From Cercophora sp. LCS_1 (taxonomy: Eukaryota > Ascomycota > Sordariomycetes > Sordariales > Lasiosphaeriaceae), in the NCBI GenBank assembly GCA_036250225.1, contig JAPZLL010000044.1:124001-188000 (forward strand): a stretch of DNA of 64,000 nt, in the 5' to 3' direction. A program made the position numbers and the translations under genes. Positions 53,318 to 64,000 of this stretch are shown in pieces (position 1 is the stretch's first letter; each line of letters begins with the position of its first letter). A model generated the notes under the pieces. The model saw nothing but the letters and a program-made list of their open reading frames with translations. It was not told the DNA's origin and made no database searches.

Positions 53318-56300
53318 TCAGCCCGCAATGCACTCAATCGGGATGCCGCCAACCTCGCAGTGAACCACACCCTCCCAAGGATCGTCTTCAACGACCGGCG
53401 CCAGCTCGGGCGAGGGAGTCGGGCTGGAAGCAGCGGTGGCGGTGGTGGTCGCAATGGTTAATGCCGTTGGCTGATCATCCACACCATTGCTGCCGAGCAA
53501 TGCAAGATGCTCAGGCGAGTAGAATTGCTTTGGCGGCATGAGATCCTGGTACCTGACGTTAACGACGGGGGCGTGCTCGACTGGGAAATAGCCCGTGTCC
53601 TGTTGCTCGCCCAGCATCTCGACAGTCCCGTTGGCATACAACGTAGCCACGCCAGGGAGGATGATGGGCAGGTCGCCTGTCGAATTGCTGTACGTTGTCG
53701 AGTTGGAAAAGAAGGTCGAGTTGCTGGACCGTCGACGCTTGGCGGAGAAAACGAGATCCGGCTTCCTCCAGCTGGGCTTGAGAGGGGGGTACCGCTGGTA
53801 GAGGCCTGCAGAGCTGATTAGCATGTTCCCTCCAAAGGGGAAGGGGAAAAGAATCCGAGGCAGTGCTCACCGTGGTGGTACAGATAACTGCCCAGCGTTG
53901 CCAGCATGTAAGAATCCGAGTTCCGACCAGTCCACACAACACCAGTTTCATTGGCCACCCGGGTGAGCGCCTTGGCACCAGCCGTTCCATAGGCCGTTTG
54001 GTCTCCCTGGCCGGGCTGCCCTCCGGCGGCAGGCGGGGTATTGAACCTCAGTTTAACATCGGTAATGTCGGCGCACCTCCATCCTCCGGTTTCGTTCGCC
54101 AGCGAGATGTTGTGATGGTCTAGACATAGACAGATAGCACATGTCAGCGTCTCCCCAAAACACCCCAAAGTTTCACGCTACATACGGAGTAGCTCGTGCA
54201 TCATCACAGTGCCCCGGTTCTTGTACAGATCGAGATCGTCGTGGTTGCGGAGCGCGGCATCCCAGAGGTCATCGGTGCCGTGGAAAAAATAGTTGCAGAA
54301 AATCATGCCTGGCCAGTTGTGCCCAAGCAACGGCTCAGGTTTCCTCACCCACGCACCGTAACCGCCAGTCGGGCTGTTGCAGCCGTAGTCGGGCACCATA
54401 CACCCGACATCCAGCTTAAACCTGGTGAAGGCGTTTGCATCGGGGCCTATGTCAGCAAGGCGGTCGAAAGCAGACCTCACGCGCTCTCGGTAGCCGTGGG
54501 TGAAGACGTTCTCGGCTCCGAAGTAGTCCAAGTTCCAGGGCGCTCCCCAGTCAAACGAATTGCTGTTGAAGAGGTTGCGTTGGTGCTTCACGAGAGCATC
54601 GAGCTGGAACCACCCTATGGTTCGAGAGGTTCATGTTAGCCCACGTCCGGTTGCTTTCTCACAAAGCAGAAGCAGCCATGACTCACCCTCGGCTACTTGG
54701 AGCTTGTGTCCCTCATTGCAGGATGCGTCCCAATTAAAGAAGTCGTTCAAGCTGCCGCCGTTGATAGGACGGCTGACCTTGACGTAGTGAGCAGTACTCA
54801 CCCCGCCCCCGGGCGCATTCCCCAGTTGGCGTCCGCTCCAGCGGGCAGCAAGGATAATGGCGAGATCACTGTCTACCTCGGGCGCCGGAATCACCGCTCG
54901 AGTTGTGTGCGTGTTGGGGTCGCCGCCCCGGTCGCCACACTCGTTGAACCACGTGGTCGCCTTGTTGGTCAAGAGCTCAAGCACCTGGAACCATGTTAGC
55001 ACAGCGGCATCGTGATAAAGCAGGCAAGCACGTACCGTCATGTCCGCTCTGCCATTGCCGTCCAAGTTGTTGTAGACAGTACAGTGACCCTGGACAGCAC
55101 CCTGGGACAGCTGCCCTTGCCATTCCACGTGCAGGAGCTGCCCGACACAGGGATCGGACCCATGTTCTTCCAAACAGACGTGTCACCTGTGTGCTTCTCG
55201 ATCCATAGCATGTCCGCCTTTCTGTCACCGTCCTACATGTTGTCAAGGAGATGCCAGGAGGGAACTGGGAACAGTCAACGTACCACATCGGCAAACGTGA
55301 TATCTGCGCGCTCCTTGCCCTCGGAGAACTTGAACTGGCTGTGCCAGGTGAACGTGTTGCCGCCGTTGCTGTTGATGTAGCCATAGGCCCTGCCGTTCTT
55401 CTCGAGGCAGATGAGATCGCCAAGTCCGTCTCCGTTCTGAAGCGGATGTCATGTCAGCGATGCCCCCAACAGCAGCACAAGGGCACAAACAAGATCGGCC
55501 CAGCGAACGGGAGAGTCGTCGCGGTTTCCATCCCAGATACACCTCGTATTAGGCAGGTTGACGGTCCGATGCGTCCACGTGTTGAAGTTGTTGTTTTGCT
55601 TGTAGTTGTTCACCCAAATCTCGATCTGGTTGATGTGCGGGTCGTTGTACATAATGTCGCACGCTCCATCGCCCGTCACATCAATCTGCACAACGGTCAG
55701 CATACGAACGGGGGGGGGGGGGGGGCTCGACCACAACCACCACAACATACCAGGTGGAGATAGCGACGGTCGATCTGTCGCGAACCCGAGATATCCCACA
55801 CCATGTAGTTGTTGCCCCAGTACGGCGGATCCAGTTTGAACTGGCCGCCCCTGCTCTCGTAGATGCGCATGTTGCCCGTGCTGTGGACCCAGACAAGATC
55901 CTGGGCTCCATTCAGCCGGCCCTTCATGTCGCCTTCGTCCCTTGTGAGTGCCCATGCGGAGCCAGATCGGGAAGAATGTAGAACGAAGAACTTACAATAC
56001 CTAGCACCATCACCCTCGAGCTTGGCTCCACCGCTGCCTACCATGTCTGTTAGCTCCGAGCCAGAGTCCGACCAAAGAGGAGGAGACGGAACATACCTGT
56101 GTTCTGATAGACGCTAAACTCAAACTTTGCAAAATCTGGGCCACCCCATTCGTCGGTTTTTGCGATTCGGACATAGTCCGCCCGAGGCGCGCCGCCAAAG
56201 TGAGCTTGCGAGTCGTAGACGTTGGCAAAGTGAATCCAGTCTCGGACATTGGGTGTCGACATGCCAAAGTGCGTTGGGTTGACGCTCGCCTCGCGCCAGA

Positions 56301-58470
56301 GGGGCGTGTTCGCCTTGCCAGCGCTCTTCTCGCACCCGCGGTTGTTGATCCAGGTCCATGCTTTTCCCGTCTGCAGCATTGCCAGCAGCAAGTCCGAGGC
56401 CCAAGGGCAACTGGGGCAACCTACACCGTCCATCCACACCCAATCCTCTCGATAGTCGCCGTTGAGGTCCGCAAAGCGAACACCTAGCGGATCACCCTGC
56501 AATGCTCGTCAGTACTGTGTAACAACGGCTACCACCTGGGATATACTCACCATGCCCCTGCCAGCAGACACCACGCCCATATGCTGCCACACTGGGGCGT
56601 CACCAAAGCCGCCATTACGCCAGCATTCAATGTTACCGTTGTCGTTGATGATGCAGTAGTCGGCGCGACCGTCGCCGTCAATGTCGGCAATCCGAACACG
56701 GTCCTGGGCTTTGCCTTGGTTCGCCTTCCAGATGCCCTTGGACACGATGGGGTTGACGGCACCCTCGTCGACGCCGTAGTTGATGGAATAATACGTGTCT
56801 CCGTTCAGACTCACGCAGAGAAAGTCACCACAGCCGTCCCCATTGACGTCGGCCCAGCGCGCACCCTGAAAAACAGTCAGCTTGCTCCGTGCAAACGGCC
56901 AGGAAATCTACTCACACGCTTGATGCACCCATCAGGTACCCAGAACTTGACAGAGTCGACAATGTGAGAGGACTCATCGCCTTGCCAGCTGCCTGGGTCG
57001 GTCGGCCGGAAGAACCGGTGGTAACGACCACCGTTGGTGGGATGGTTCTCGTTCAGCACCTGCACAATGTAGTGGCGGTTGGTGCCCGCGTTGAGACGCG
57101 CAAAGACAAACGGGATTTCGCCGGCATCCCCGGTGGCGTTGGCCCAGATGGTGTACCGGACTCCGCGCGCGACACTGTTGTGGGTGTACAGCCCATCGTC
57201 CTGGCCGCTGCCTGCCTGGGTCGTGATGGGTCCTCTGGCCATGCCAAACTTCTTCTCGCACGTGTTGGAGGCAGAGCCTGCCTCGTCGTTCGCAGCGTTC
57301 GAGTGGTTGGGAGCCGTGAGGAAGCCGGCGCGGTCGGTCTCGAGAATGCCCTGATACCAAGCCTGGGCCATCATCTCGTAGCCCTCGTCGTTGGGGTGGA
57401 TGCCGTCGGGCATGAGGGACAGGGGGATGTTCCAATTGGTGCCAGGCTTGGAGAAGTCGACAAGGATGATCTTTTGGCCCAAGACATGTCGTCGACGCAT
57501 GGCAACGTGCTGATACTGGGCGTCGATCAACCCGAGTCTCTCCTCGGTAATATCAACATGGCTTGACACGAGCATGGTAGAGAGAAGAGTCGTCACGCCG
57601 GGAATGTTCTGCTGAAGATGGTCGATCAGGCTCTCCATTCTCTCACCGATTTGGTTGAGATTGTTGTTGAGTCGGGCGTCGTTATTGCCTGCGTTGATCA
57701 AAACGACATTTGGCTGGTATTGCGTTGCACTGATGGCAGCTGCATGAACCTCATGGACCTGAAAGCCCGAGGTGGCTTCAACAGACTAGAGAGGTGTGTG
57801 TATCAGCAGGTGCTCCGGGCATTCCAAACATGTCGGCAGCAAGTTGGTGACAAAAAAAAATCCGCACACTGAATCCGCCTGATGCCACTCAGAAAAGATG
57901 AATGGGTAGACATATTTTCCAATAGGGATAACCAAAAATAGGCAAGGGCTAGAATAATATCCTGAGGTCTCTAGGGTGCTTTTTATGCCTTGAAGTAGGC
58001 CTTTGAACCTTTCGGTGTGCGGTGTATTTTGTCACGGACTTGAACAGGTACTCACATTGTCCGCCATATCTCCGCCGCTGCGATTGCCCACCATGTTCAC
58101 CTTATAACCAGCAACTCGTAAGCCATCGCGAAGAGCCTTGCGGAACCTGAACAGCGATGGTTAACTTGTGCGTGTGGGTTGTGTTGTTGTCGGGTAGCGG
58201 TTGACAGGAACCCATGACTTACCCATTGCCAGTCGAGCTACCCATGCCGTAAACGATTGACACGCCAAGAGGCAAAATGCGGAGGTAAAAGTCAGGGACA
58301 GCACGACCCTGAACCACCTTGTCCCTCGCTGCCAGCGTGCTGTTGTTCGGAGTATCGGGGAGAACAAGATCTGCCGCCGGAAGAGAGTGACTGAGTGAAG
58401 AGAAGAGAAACGTAGTGAGCGTGATGGCTCGGCCGAGCCCGGACTGGGCAGAAAGAGAGAACTGCACCAT
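53318..58470 (-). CDS. SGNH esterase, FG-GAP/VCBS repeat and zincin-like peptidase fusion protein
   Basis: Secreted protein of 1369 residues. Exons (minus): 58470-58223, 58146-58056, 57785-56916, 56865-56551, 56496-56097, 56037-55996, 55932-55751, 55685-55491, 55436-55284, 55232-55149, 55101-55036, 54984-54687, 54614-54186, 54119-53871, 53805-53318; total in frame. A signal-like N-terminus precedes the SGNH domain: ILPLGVSIVYG (Ser71), INAGNND (Asn148) and DGIHP (Asp240, His243), a GDSL-type esterase. From about 390 to 850, FG-GAP/VCBS repeats recur (ADVNGDGCGDFL, ADIDGDGRADYC, ADLNGDYREDW, VTGDGACDIMY, NGDGLGDLI, DGDRKADML, NNLDGNGRADM), likely a Ca-binding propeller. The C-terminal part has HELLH (1121-1125), formed across an intron, and NSDSYMLATLGSYL, resembling deuterolysin-type or lysine-specific metallopeptidases. 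Doubtful points: the 47-bp intron at 55102-55148 (donor GTGTCG) and the 270-bp intron at 57786-58055. Confidence 0.83.
55710..55725. repeat. G16 homopolymer inside an intron
   Basis: Sixteen G on the plus strand, C on the transcribed sense, lying within the 65-bp intron at 55686-55750. Confidence 0.85.
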
Positions 58471-61430
58471 GATGGTGACTTTGAGGCCCGTCTTGTCGTC
58501 CGTGAACGGACACAAATTGTCTTGCCGGGAACGCTGCCCTTTATGCATTCGGCTCGACCAGAGTTGCGGCGGCCTGTCCACCACGACGTGACCCCTTTCA
58601 TGTCTCCTGTATCCATCGCGGCTGCCTTCTTGCAAGCCAAGCGTATAGTTCCAAGTTGAAGGATTAGAATGGCCCACCTGACGGTGGTCATCCTTCCGTT
58701 TTGCGGCCTACGTACACTCTGACAAGACCGCGGTCGGCATCACAGCCGCTCATAGACAGACTATTGATTCATAGCGGCGCATCGAGCCTGAAGAAGCATC
58801 CTTCGCGTCATCCGCTGCCAACAAATAAGTGTGAGCTGGGGGAGAGGTTCCTGAGCTCAGTCGTGATGGGGTGAGGTATGTTGGACCGTTGCGTGATCAA
58901 GTGCTTAAGTCTTGTCGTGATGGGGGAAATTGCACCTAGGTGCTTCAACCCAACCCTTTGTAGCTAGTACTTCAGAATCAGTGCTCAACATGCCTAGGAG
59001 GTGCGTGGCCGTTCGTCCAGTGTACCCGTAGCGGGCCCATCCTCCGCCCTCAGATCCCCCTCCCATGGCTAGGATGGTATCCATTCCGTGGAGAATGGCA
59101 TGGTACATTCTGACTGTCGTGGGCCTGCAGAAGAGATAACAGGTCAGAGCCTTTCATATCCAGATTAAGCGTGTGAGACAGCAACGAAAAAAGAGGACTG
59201 TAACATCGGCAGTGAAGTTCAGCCAAGTCGCTACTACCAAAAAAGCACCAACATCCAAGTGCTACCAAGGCCCACGTACAGTCAAGTACTTTCATCGCAA
59301 GAGAACCACGGCAGCGCATCCATAGTACCGAAACCAACATTGGATCGCCTCCCCTTCAACGCCGGACTGGAGATCACTTAGTATCGTCCATGATGCCAGT
59401 TGCACACTTGCCTGGTACACTTACTGCTCAATGTTCGCATCCCCCAGACGGAAAAAGCCGAGAACATCTGGTCAATAGTGTGCGATGATGCTCCGCGGTC
59501 CTTGGTCCGCGGTGGCCACGTTCCACGGTCGGTTGGCCAAGCCGCTGTTGGCTGCATCATGGAGAAATGTTGCAGCCAACTGCTTGACGCAGGAACAAAG
59601 ATCCATAGCTGCGAATCCTTCCTAACCTAAGCCTAGGTCAGTTAGCGTAGGCACTGCTGTGCAACTAAGCGGTAGTTGAGGATCCTGCGGCGAGTTCTAG
59701 CGCTCACGGTACCCGCGCTATCAATGCTAGGTCCTTTTGTCTTCGGGGTGGTGCCAGGGTGCAACTCTGCAGCTGTGAGGAGCTCGAGCTGTTGCCCGCC
59801 AAGCAACGGTACCCCCTTTCGTCCGCAGCGTCCCCGGCTCCCCGGCCTGGGTCTCGGAAACTCCCAGCACGCAGCTCGAACTCTTACTCGGCACCCAACA
59901 CGGACAAACAGAGCACAAGCCGTCAGATTGACCCCGAAGCGGCCGAGGGACCATTAGTCTGTGTCGGAGGGCCTCCACACAGTCAGATTATTGTCGGGCC
60001 CAGGGATCGCAGAGGCGTGCGTTGTTGGGGGGTCCAATCATCCGACGCCAGCCATATCGAACGCGCTTGAAGCGTGGTCGCCTCCAACGCCATGAGGAAA
60101 GCCGCAGTGTCTTCGGATGGAACTTCGGGTCCATCTACCGTGACCATGTGCCCTGTCAAACCCGCCTTTGTTCATGCAGGGGTCTGCAGGATTCCACAGG
60201 CGGGGGGCAACGGGTACCTGACATGGCGGAGGGACCGGCTTGTTGGGGCGGACCGGACCAGAACGTCCGCTTGCGCCTTGCAGGATATCCCTCTCGCATT
60301 TCAACTGAGGAGAGTGCCCCTCATGAGCTATTCACGCCATCCCACTACGGCATGCGCGGTAGACTACCTTGTCAATCCTGCGCAGTCAAATGGGTCTGGA
60401 CCAAGAGCCTCCTTGCGGCTCCTTGGCTTTCGCATTCGCGTGGCGAGCGGGAGGTTTGTCCTGTTATCAAGTGACACAGTAGCGCAGCCCAGATCCGGAA
60501 CGTGCGGCAAACACACTCCCACCCTCGGACAAGGTGTCGTTGGTGTCGTTCGGCCGCCGCCGCTAGTCTCCGAGACGGCGCCTCGTCGAGCCCACGGGTC
60601 CCATGACGAGCTCGTAAGCCAGTATCGTTCTTGTGTTTATTCCCGCCCCTAGCTTGTTTTTAAATCGCTGCGGTCGCCAAATTGGGTATCTCCTCTCCTC
60701 GAGGAGGCCGGGACCGAGAGACTGCGCAACGGGTGGTCGAGTCTCAATTGCGGCTACGGGTTTCTTTAGTTCCATAGCTCTGTCTTCGTCTTCGACGGAT
60801 GTTAGACCTGTCTAGTGTCAGGAAGAGTCCTCAACGGCACCACCCAGGACAGCACACCCTCCGGTCAGCTTGTCCATCGAGCAGCGTGTCCACTTGTGGG
60901 AATATCTCGACGTCCCTCACAAGAACAACGGCAGGAACCTAGGGGCGGAGGTTGATAACCCTCTCCCGTGGTTTACTGGCGGAGTCCGGTTCGGTCGAGT
61001 CCAACCGGGGCAGACGTGCGACGTACCAGCGAGCGTAATTTTCGGTGTAGAGTAGGAAGCGGCAAAGATAACGCTAGAGCTGTGGTTGAGGAGAGACAGT
61101 CGTTTCTTCGTTCGCGCAGAAGGATATTCTTGTCAAATGATAAAGCAACGTCGTTTTCGTCTTCTGACTGCGCCGCGCGCAACTGCAGACTATCATTTCA
61201 TCCAGGGATGAGGAAGTTGCCGCCTCGCATCTGCCGGCTTGCCTGAGCCGGCCTGCGTGACAGCTGGACCCAGCCCACTGGTACCGAACCCCATGTGAAC
61301 CCTTGTAAACATTGACCTCGGCAAACATGCTGGAAACTCCTGCAACACAATGCCTCCCATCATATCAACTCAACTGATATACCCATACCTCCCATAAATA
61401 GTCTCACTATCCTCGAAGTTCATCGACTCA
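58471..61430. other. Long intergenic region, no gene recognised
   Basis: About 3 kb. The longest frame (60074-60652 plus, 192 codons) has no domain and biased composition. CCTAGG palindromes occur at about 58933, 58991 and 59628. No RNA gene was recognised. Confidence 0.4.
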
Positions 61431-62111
61431 CTATCCAGACTCGAGTTTCCGGACCTGCGAGGATTCCGAGGTTCTACCGTCGTCCTCCCTCTCAAAAAGA
61501 GCCACCATCTTCTGCCGTGACGAAGCGCTGGGAATCTTAGATGCAATATCCCGAGCTGTGAGACCTAAATAACCCGGCACATCGGGATCGGCCCCGGCAC
61601 AGAGCAGTTCCAGGGCTATCGCTCCGTTTCCGGCCTCGACAAGGTGCGTGAGCGCCATGCGTCCTTGGGTATCCTTGGCGCCAACATTGCCGATCCACCC
61701 GTCCTTCAGAAAGCCCAAGACCACTTCGCTCCATCCTCGGGATGCAGCGATGGAGAGCATTGAATCGCCGGTGCCTCTTTCCGGGGACGTAAGCAGTAAA
61801 AGGTAGCCGAGTGTCTCGACTCTGTTGCCTGCCTCGGGGGCCGTTGCCAGGCCAGAGAGTGGGCCAAGGTGAGTTAGGTATTCGCTCCCGATACCATCTT
61901 CAAGTTCAAAGGGATGTGCGTGCTGCTCGACTTCCTGATCGGAGGCTGTGCTGATAGGCCGGGGTAAACCTAAGAGGCTGCACCGCGCAGAGAGGAACAA
62001 GCCAACTTTCTTGTACCGTTTGCAAATGACACCAACTTCTTGGAGCTGTGCTGGTGTGACTTGGGATTGCTTGCGTCGAGATTTTTTATCGCCGTCTTTC
62101 GGGAGAGGCAT
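61431..62111 (-). CDS. Ankyrin repeat protein
   Basis: Single-exon protein of 226 residues. A basic N-terminus (MPLPKDGDKKSRRKQSQ) is followed by LQEVGVICKRYKKVGLFLSA. Ankyrin repeats lie at about residues 100-200: GDSMLSIAASRGWSEVVLGF, GRMALTHLVEAGNGAIALEL with LLCAGADPDVPGYLG, and LTARDIASKIPSASSRQKMV. It ends in a Ser/Glu tail. Ankyrin proteins bind other proteins; the partner is unknown. It lies 340 bp downstream of the decayed membrane gene on the same strand, so it could once have been the C-terminal part of that gene, or be independent. Confidence 0.78.
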   Translation of the reverse strand: MPLPKDGDKKSRRKQSQVTPAQLQEVGVICKRYKKVGLFLSARCSLLGLPRPISTASDQEVEQHAHPFELEDGIGSEYLTHLGPLSGLATAPEAGNRVETLGYLLLLTSPERGTGDSMLSIAASRGWSEVVLGFLKDGWIGNVGAKDTQGRMALTHLVEAGNGAIALELLCAGADPDVPGYLGLTARDIASKIPSASSRQKMVALFEREDDGRTSESSQVRKLESG

Positions 62112-62452
62112 GTTAGGGCAGCTTTCTCCTAGGAGCGTTGTGCATCCGGGCCCGCCAAGATCTCGCGATGGAGAGTAACAAGGAGCCGCTCTCCATCGGC
62201 AATGCCAATCAACGGTTCGAACTCAGGGAGTAGACACAGAGCCGCGCCTGCGAAGCGATTGGCTAGTCCTGCACCCGAAGTATGTTGCAAAAGTCAGAGA
62301 ACACACGATTCTCTAGTCGGATGTAAGAGCCGCGAGATGATAACGTCACTCTTGGTTGGAGCGCGCGGGCTAGTTGCGCTGGTGGGCTATCTGTCCAGTG
62401 GCGTAGATACACGGCGAAGAAATCTAGACCGCATTGATGAATCTGCGCTTTA
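62112..62452. other. Short intergenic region
   Basis: Nothing recognised between the ankyrin gene and the decayed membrane gene, apart from a frame continuing out of the latter (62424-62606). Confidence 0.4.
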
Positions 62453-63764
62453 TCATTGCATGCGTGTGGAATAGCGTACACAAACTCGATGATAGAAGCA
62501 ACCGGTCCCTAGTCTTCGTGCGTAAAAGGGCTCGGCCATCCGAAAAAAACGAAGGTATTTTCCGCTGGGCTTGAGGCGTGTATTGCTTCCACCCCTGGAG
62601 GAACAAAGCGGCCGTAAAAGGTTTCCTGTCCTCGATCTAGACTCGGCTACTTCGCAGACCGTCATCGAGTTGCACAGAGGTCGATTGTTTGCAACTACGC
62701 CAAGCAGAAAATAGCCATGATATAGAATTGGTTCGGAAATAAATTGCAGGGTCGCTCGATCTGCCGGGAACGGCGATGGCGCCCAGTTGAACCACGACCT
62801 GACACCAAAGCAGCGCGATCGCCGTGCGATGTAGGCCCATCTTCTGCGTTCTTGTTTGATGCCAATGTTCAAAAGTAGGTTGGGAGGGTGGGATCTGGAC
62901 AGAGATTATCGATCTTCTGGGCAGCATTGCGCTCAGTGGATGAAACACACTTACCTTAATAGTTTGGCCGCTCTAGGCGATAGTCGTGGCCTACCTGAGT
63001 CATTCGCTCTGTTGATCTTCAAAGCGCGCTTGAGCCGGGGCACGATGCGAACGGACTCAACAGGAACCCATTCTGGGGAAAACCCTTCAGTAGGGGAAGC
63101 CCGAGTGAGGATGGGCGCTCATACCTTCTTGAGACAAGCTCGAAGCGAGGTGGCTGTGAAAATCCTGAGGAGGGTATCCTGGTGAGCCGAGGTTGGCCTT
63201 TGCGTCCTCCCGCTGCATGTAGTGGACAAGACTCAATATACTGGGTTTTCCTAAAACGCGGGCAATACCACCCTCGTCGAACATCTCACATACTCCAGCG
63301 TGAGATGTTGATGTGCACAGCTCGGCCTCAACAGCAACTCTGCTCTCCTGAGACCTCCCAACGAAGGCCCGAAGCCAAGGTGGACCGCACACTCGTGTGA
63401 CCGACACCACTGTCGTGACGATACCCAAGGGGGCAATGCAGAAGACCAGATGGTCCAGATAGGTGGTACTTTCGCTGAGATATTGTTTAGTAACTGCTTC
63501 GCCGAATAACGAGAGAAGAGGCGCAAGATCGGCCGCCAGATTGTTCGAAAAGTCGTCGAGATCGAAGGCGGCCGCAATTCTTGTCGCGCATGTGGCGAAG
63601 ATAACGAGATTGGTGAGCTTCGTGGCTACATGGACTGAAAAAAAGAGGTTAATTATCAGCAGAGAGATGACTTTGCCGAGGCGCCCATTTGAAAAGTATT
63701 GGAAATGGGAAGTGTGGACGCCCGAGGGGCAACATTTCCCCCCTGATCCGGTGGCACGGTTGGT
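62453..63764 (-). pseudogene. Decayed multi-pass membrane protein gene
   Basis: Three exons read as family-like protein: 63764-63125, 63072-62955 and 62894-62453, with introns GTATGA...CCCAG (52 bp) and GTAAGT...TCCAG (60 bp) that keep the frame. The first gives GRLGKVISLLIINLFFSVHV, ATKLTNLVIFATCATR, LDHLVFCIAPLGIVTTVVSV, CGPPWLRAFVGRSQESRVAV, CTSTSHAGVCEMFDEGGIAR and VLGKPSILSL, a pattern of fungal membrane proteins often linked to ankyrin repeats. The second gives EWVPVESVRIVPRLKRALKI. The third begins PPNLLLNIGIK (family NLSLNVGIK), then loses its hydrophobic helix in this frame; the helix (ALLWCQVVVQLGAIAV) lies in another frame, and an ETFY motif in a third. Two or more frameshifts are inferred. 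The 5' end is not resolved: ACC at 63764 follows only an acceptor-like TTAG. Confidence 0.6.
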
Positions 63765-64000
63765 CTAACCCCCCTTTTGACGACTCGAAAGCTGCGACCG
63801 AGGAAAGAAAACATATGGCTGCTGTCCATGTCACGGAGGTGAAGCTCTGTTCTACGGTGGTGTTGCTACACCGCCGAAGCCGGGGCAGGAGTGAGAACTC
63901 GATAGCAAGGCCCGAAGGCTTGTTGTATCACAGCACCTGAGGAGCCGTCGACCTTTACCCATCTATTGCACCATTAGCAGGACCTTCCCTGACGAGGTAG

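Noticed and set aside
60074..60652. 192-codon plus frame
   Set aside because: No domain and no support from context.

Overview
This window is nuclear DNA of a filamentous ascomycete (Pezizomycotina, most likely a sordariomycete). Genes carry short introns (about 47-90 bp) with GT(A/G)NGT donors, CTAAC/CTGAC branch sites and YAG acceptors. Gene families are typical of the group: HET domains, DUF7580, AcuF-type zinc fingers, DUF3176, secreted GH3 and aspartic protease. All exon coordinates were built by hand from splice motifs and frame continuity; no homology search was possible, so family names rest on recognised motifs.

Left third (1-23 kb): a secreted aspartic protease running off the left edge; a SANT/Myb-like protein; a tiny Cys-rich metallothionein; a short-chain dehydrogenase; a 68-residue gene behind a TATA box; a basic coiled-coil protein; a secreted GH3 beta-xylosidase; a DUF7580 protein; and, divergent from it, an AcuF-type zinc-finger protein fused to an R2R3 Myb domain.

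Middle (23-38 kb): gene-poor accessory DNA. It holds a decayed fragment of a bacterial MetN-type ABC ATPase beside a C17 tract, an array of ten 15-bp interrupted palindromes upstream of an unknown gene, a long inverted repeat, a small membrane protein, and a run of broken genes: a methyltransferase C-terminus, an aminoglycoside-phosphotransferase-like gene with a stop, a 4-bp duplication and a changed catalytic residue, and a coiled-coil gene with an internal stop. A large type I membrane protein with four exons closes this part.

Right part (38-64 kb): an archaemetzincin-like protease, a PLP enzyme resembling the ergothioneine lyase Egt2, two HET-domain genes flanking a gluconokinase, an F-box/ankyrin gene with two in-frame stops, a four-pass membrane protein, a truncated DUF3176 gene, and a fifteen-exon gene fusing an SGNH esterase, FG-GAP/VCBS repeats and a zincin-like peptidase. 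An ankyrin gene and a decayed multi-pass membrane gene end the window.

Housekeeping or secreted-enzyme genes (protease, xylosidase, SDR, archaemetzincin, PLP lyase, gluconokinase) alternate with recognition or incompatibility-type genes (two HET, DUF7580, ankyrin, DUF3176), several of which are broken. I infer a fast-turnover neighbourhood in which self/non-self recognition genes are gained and lost.
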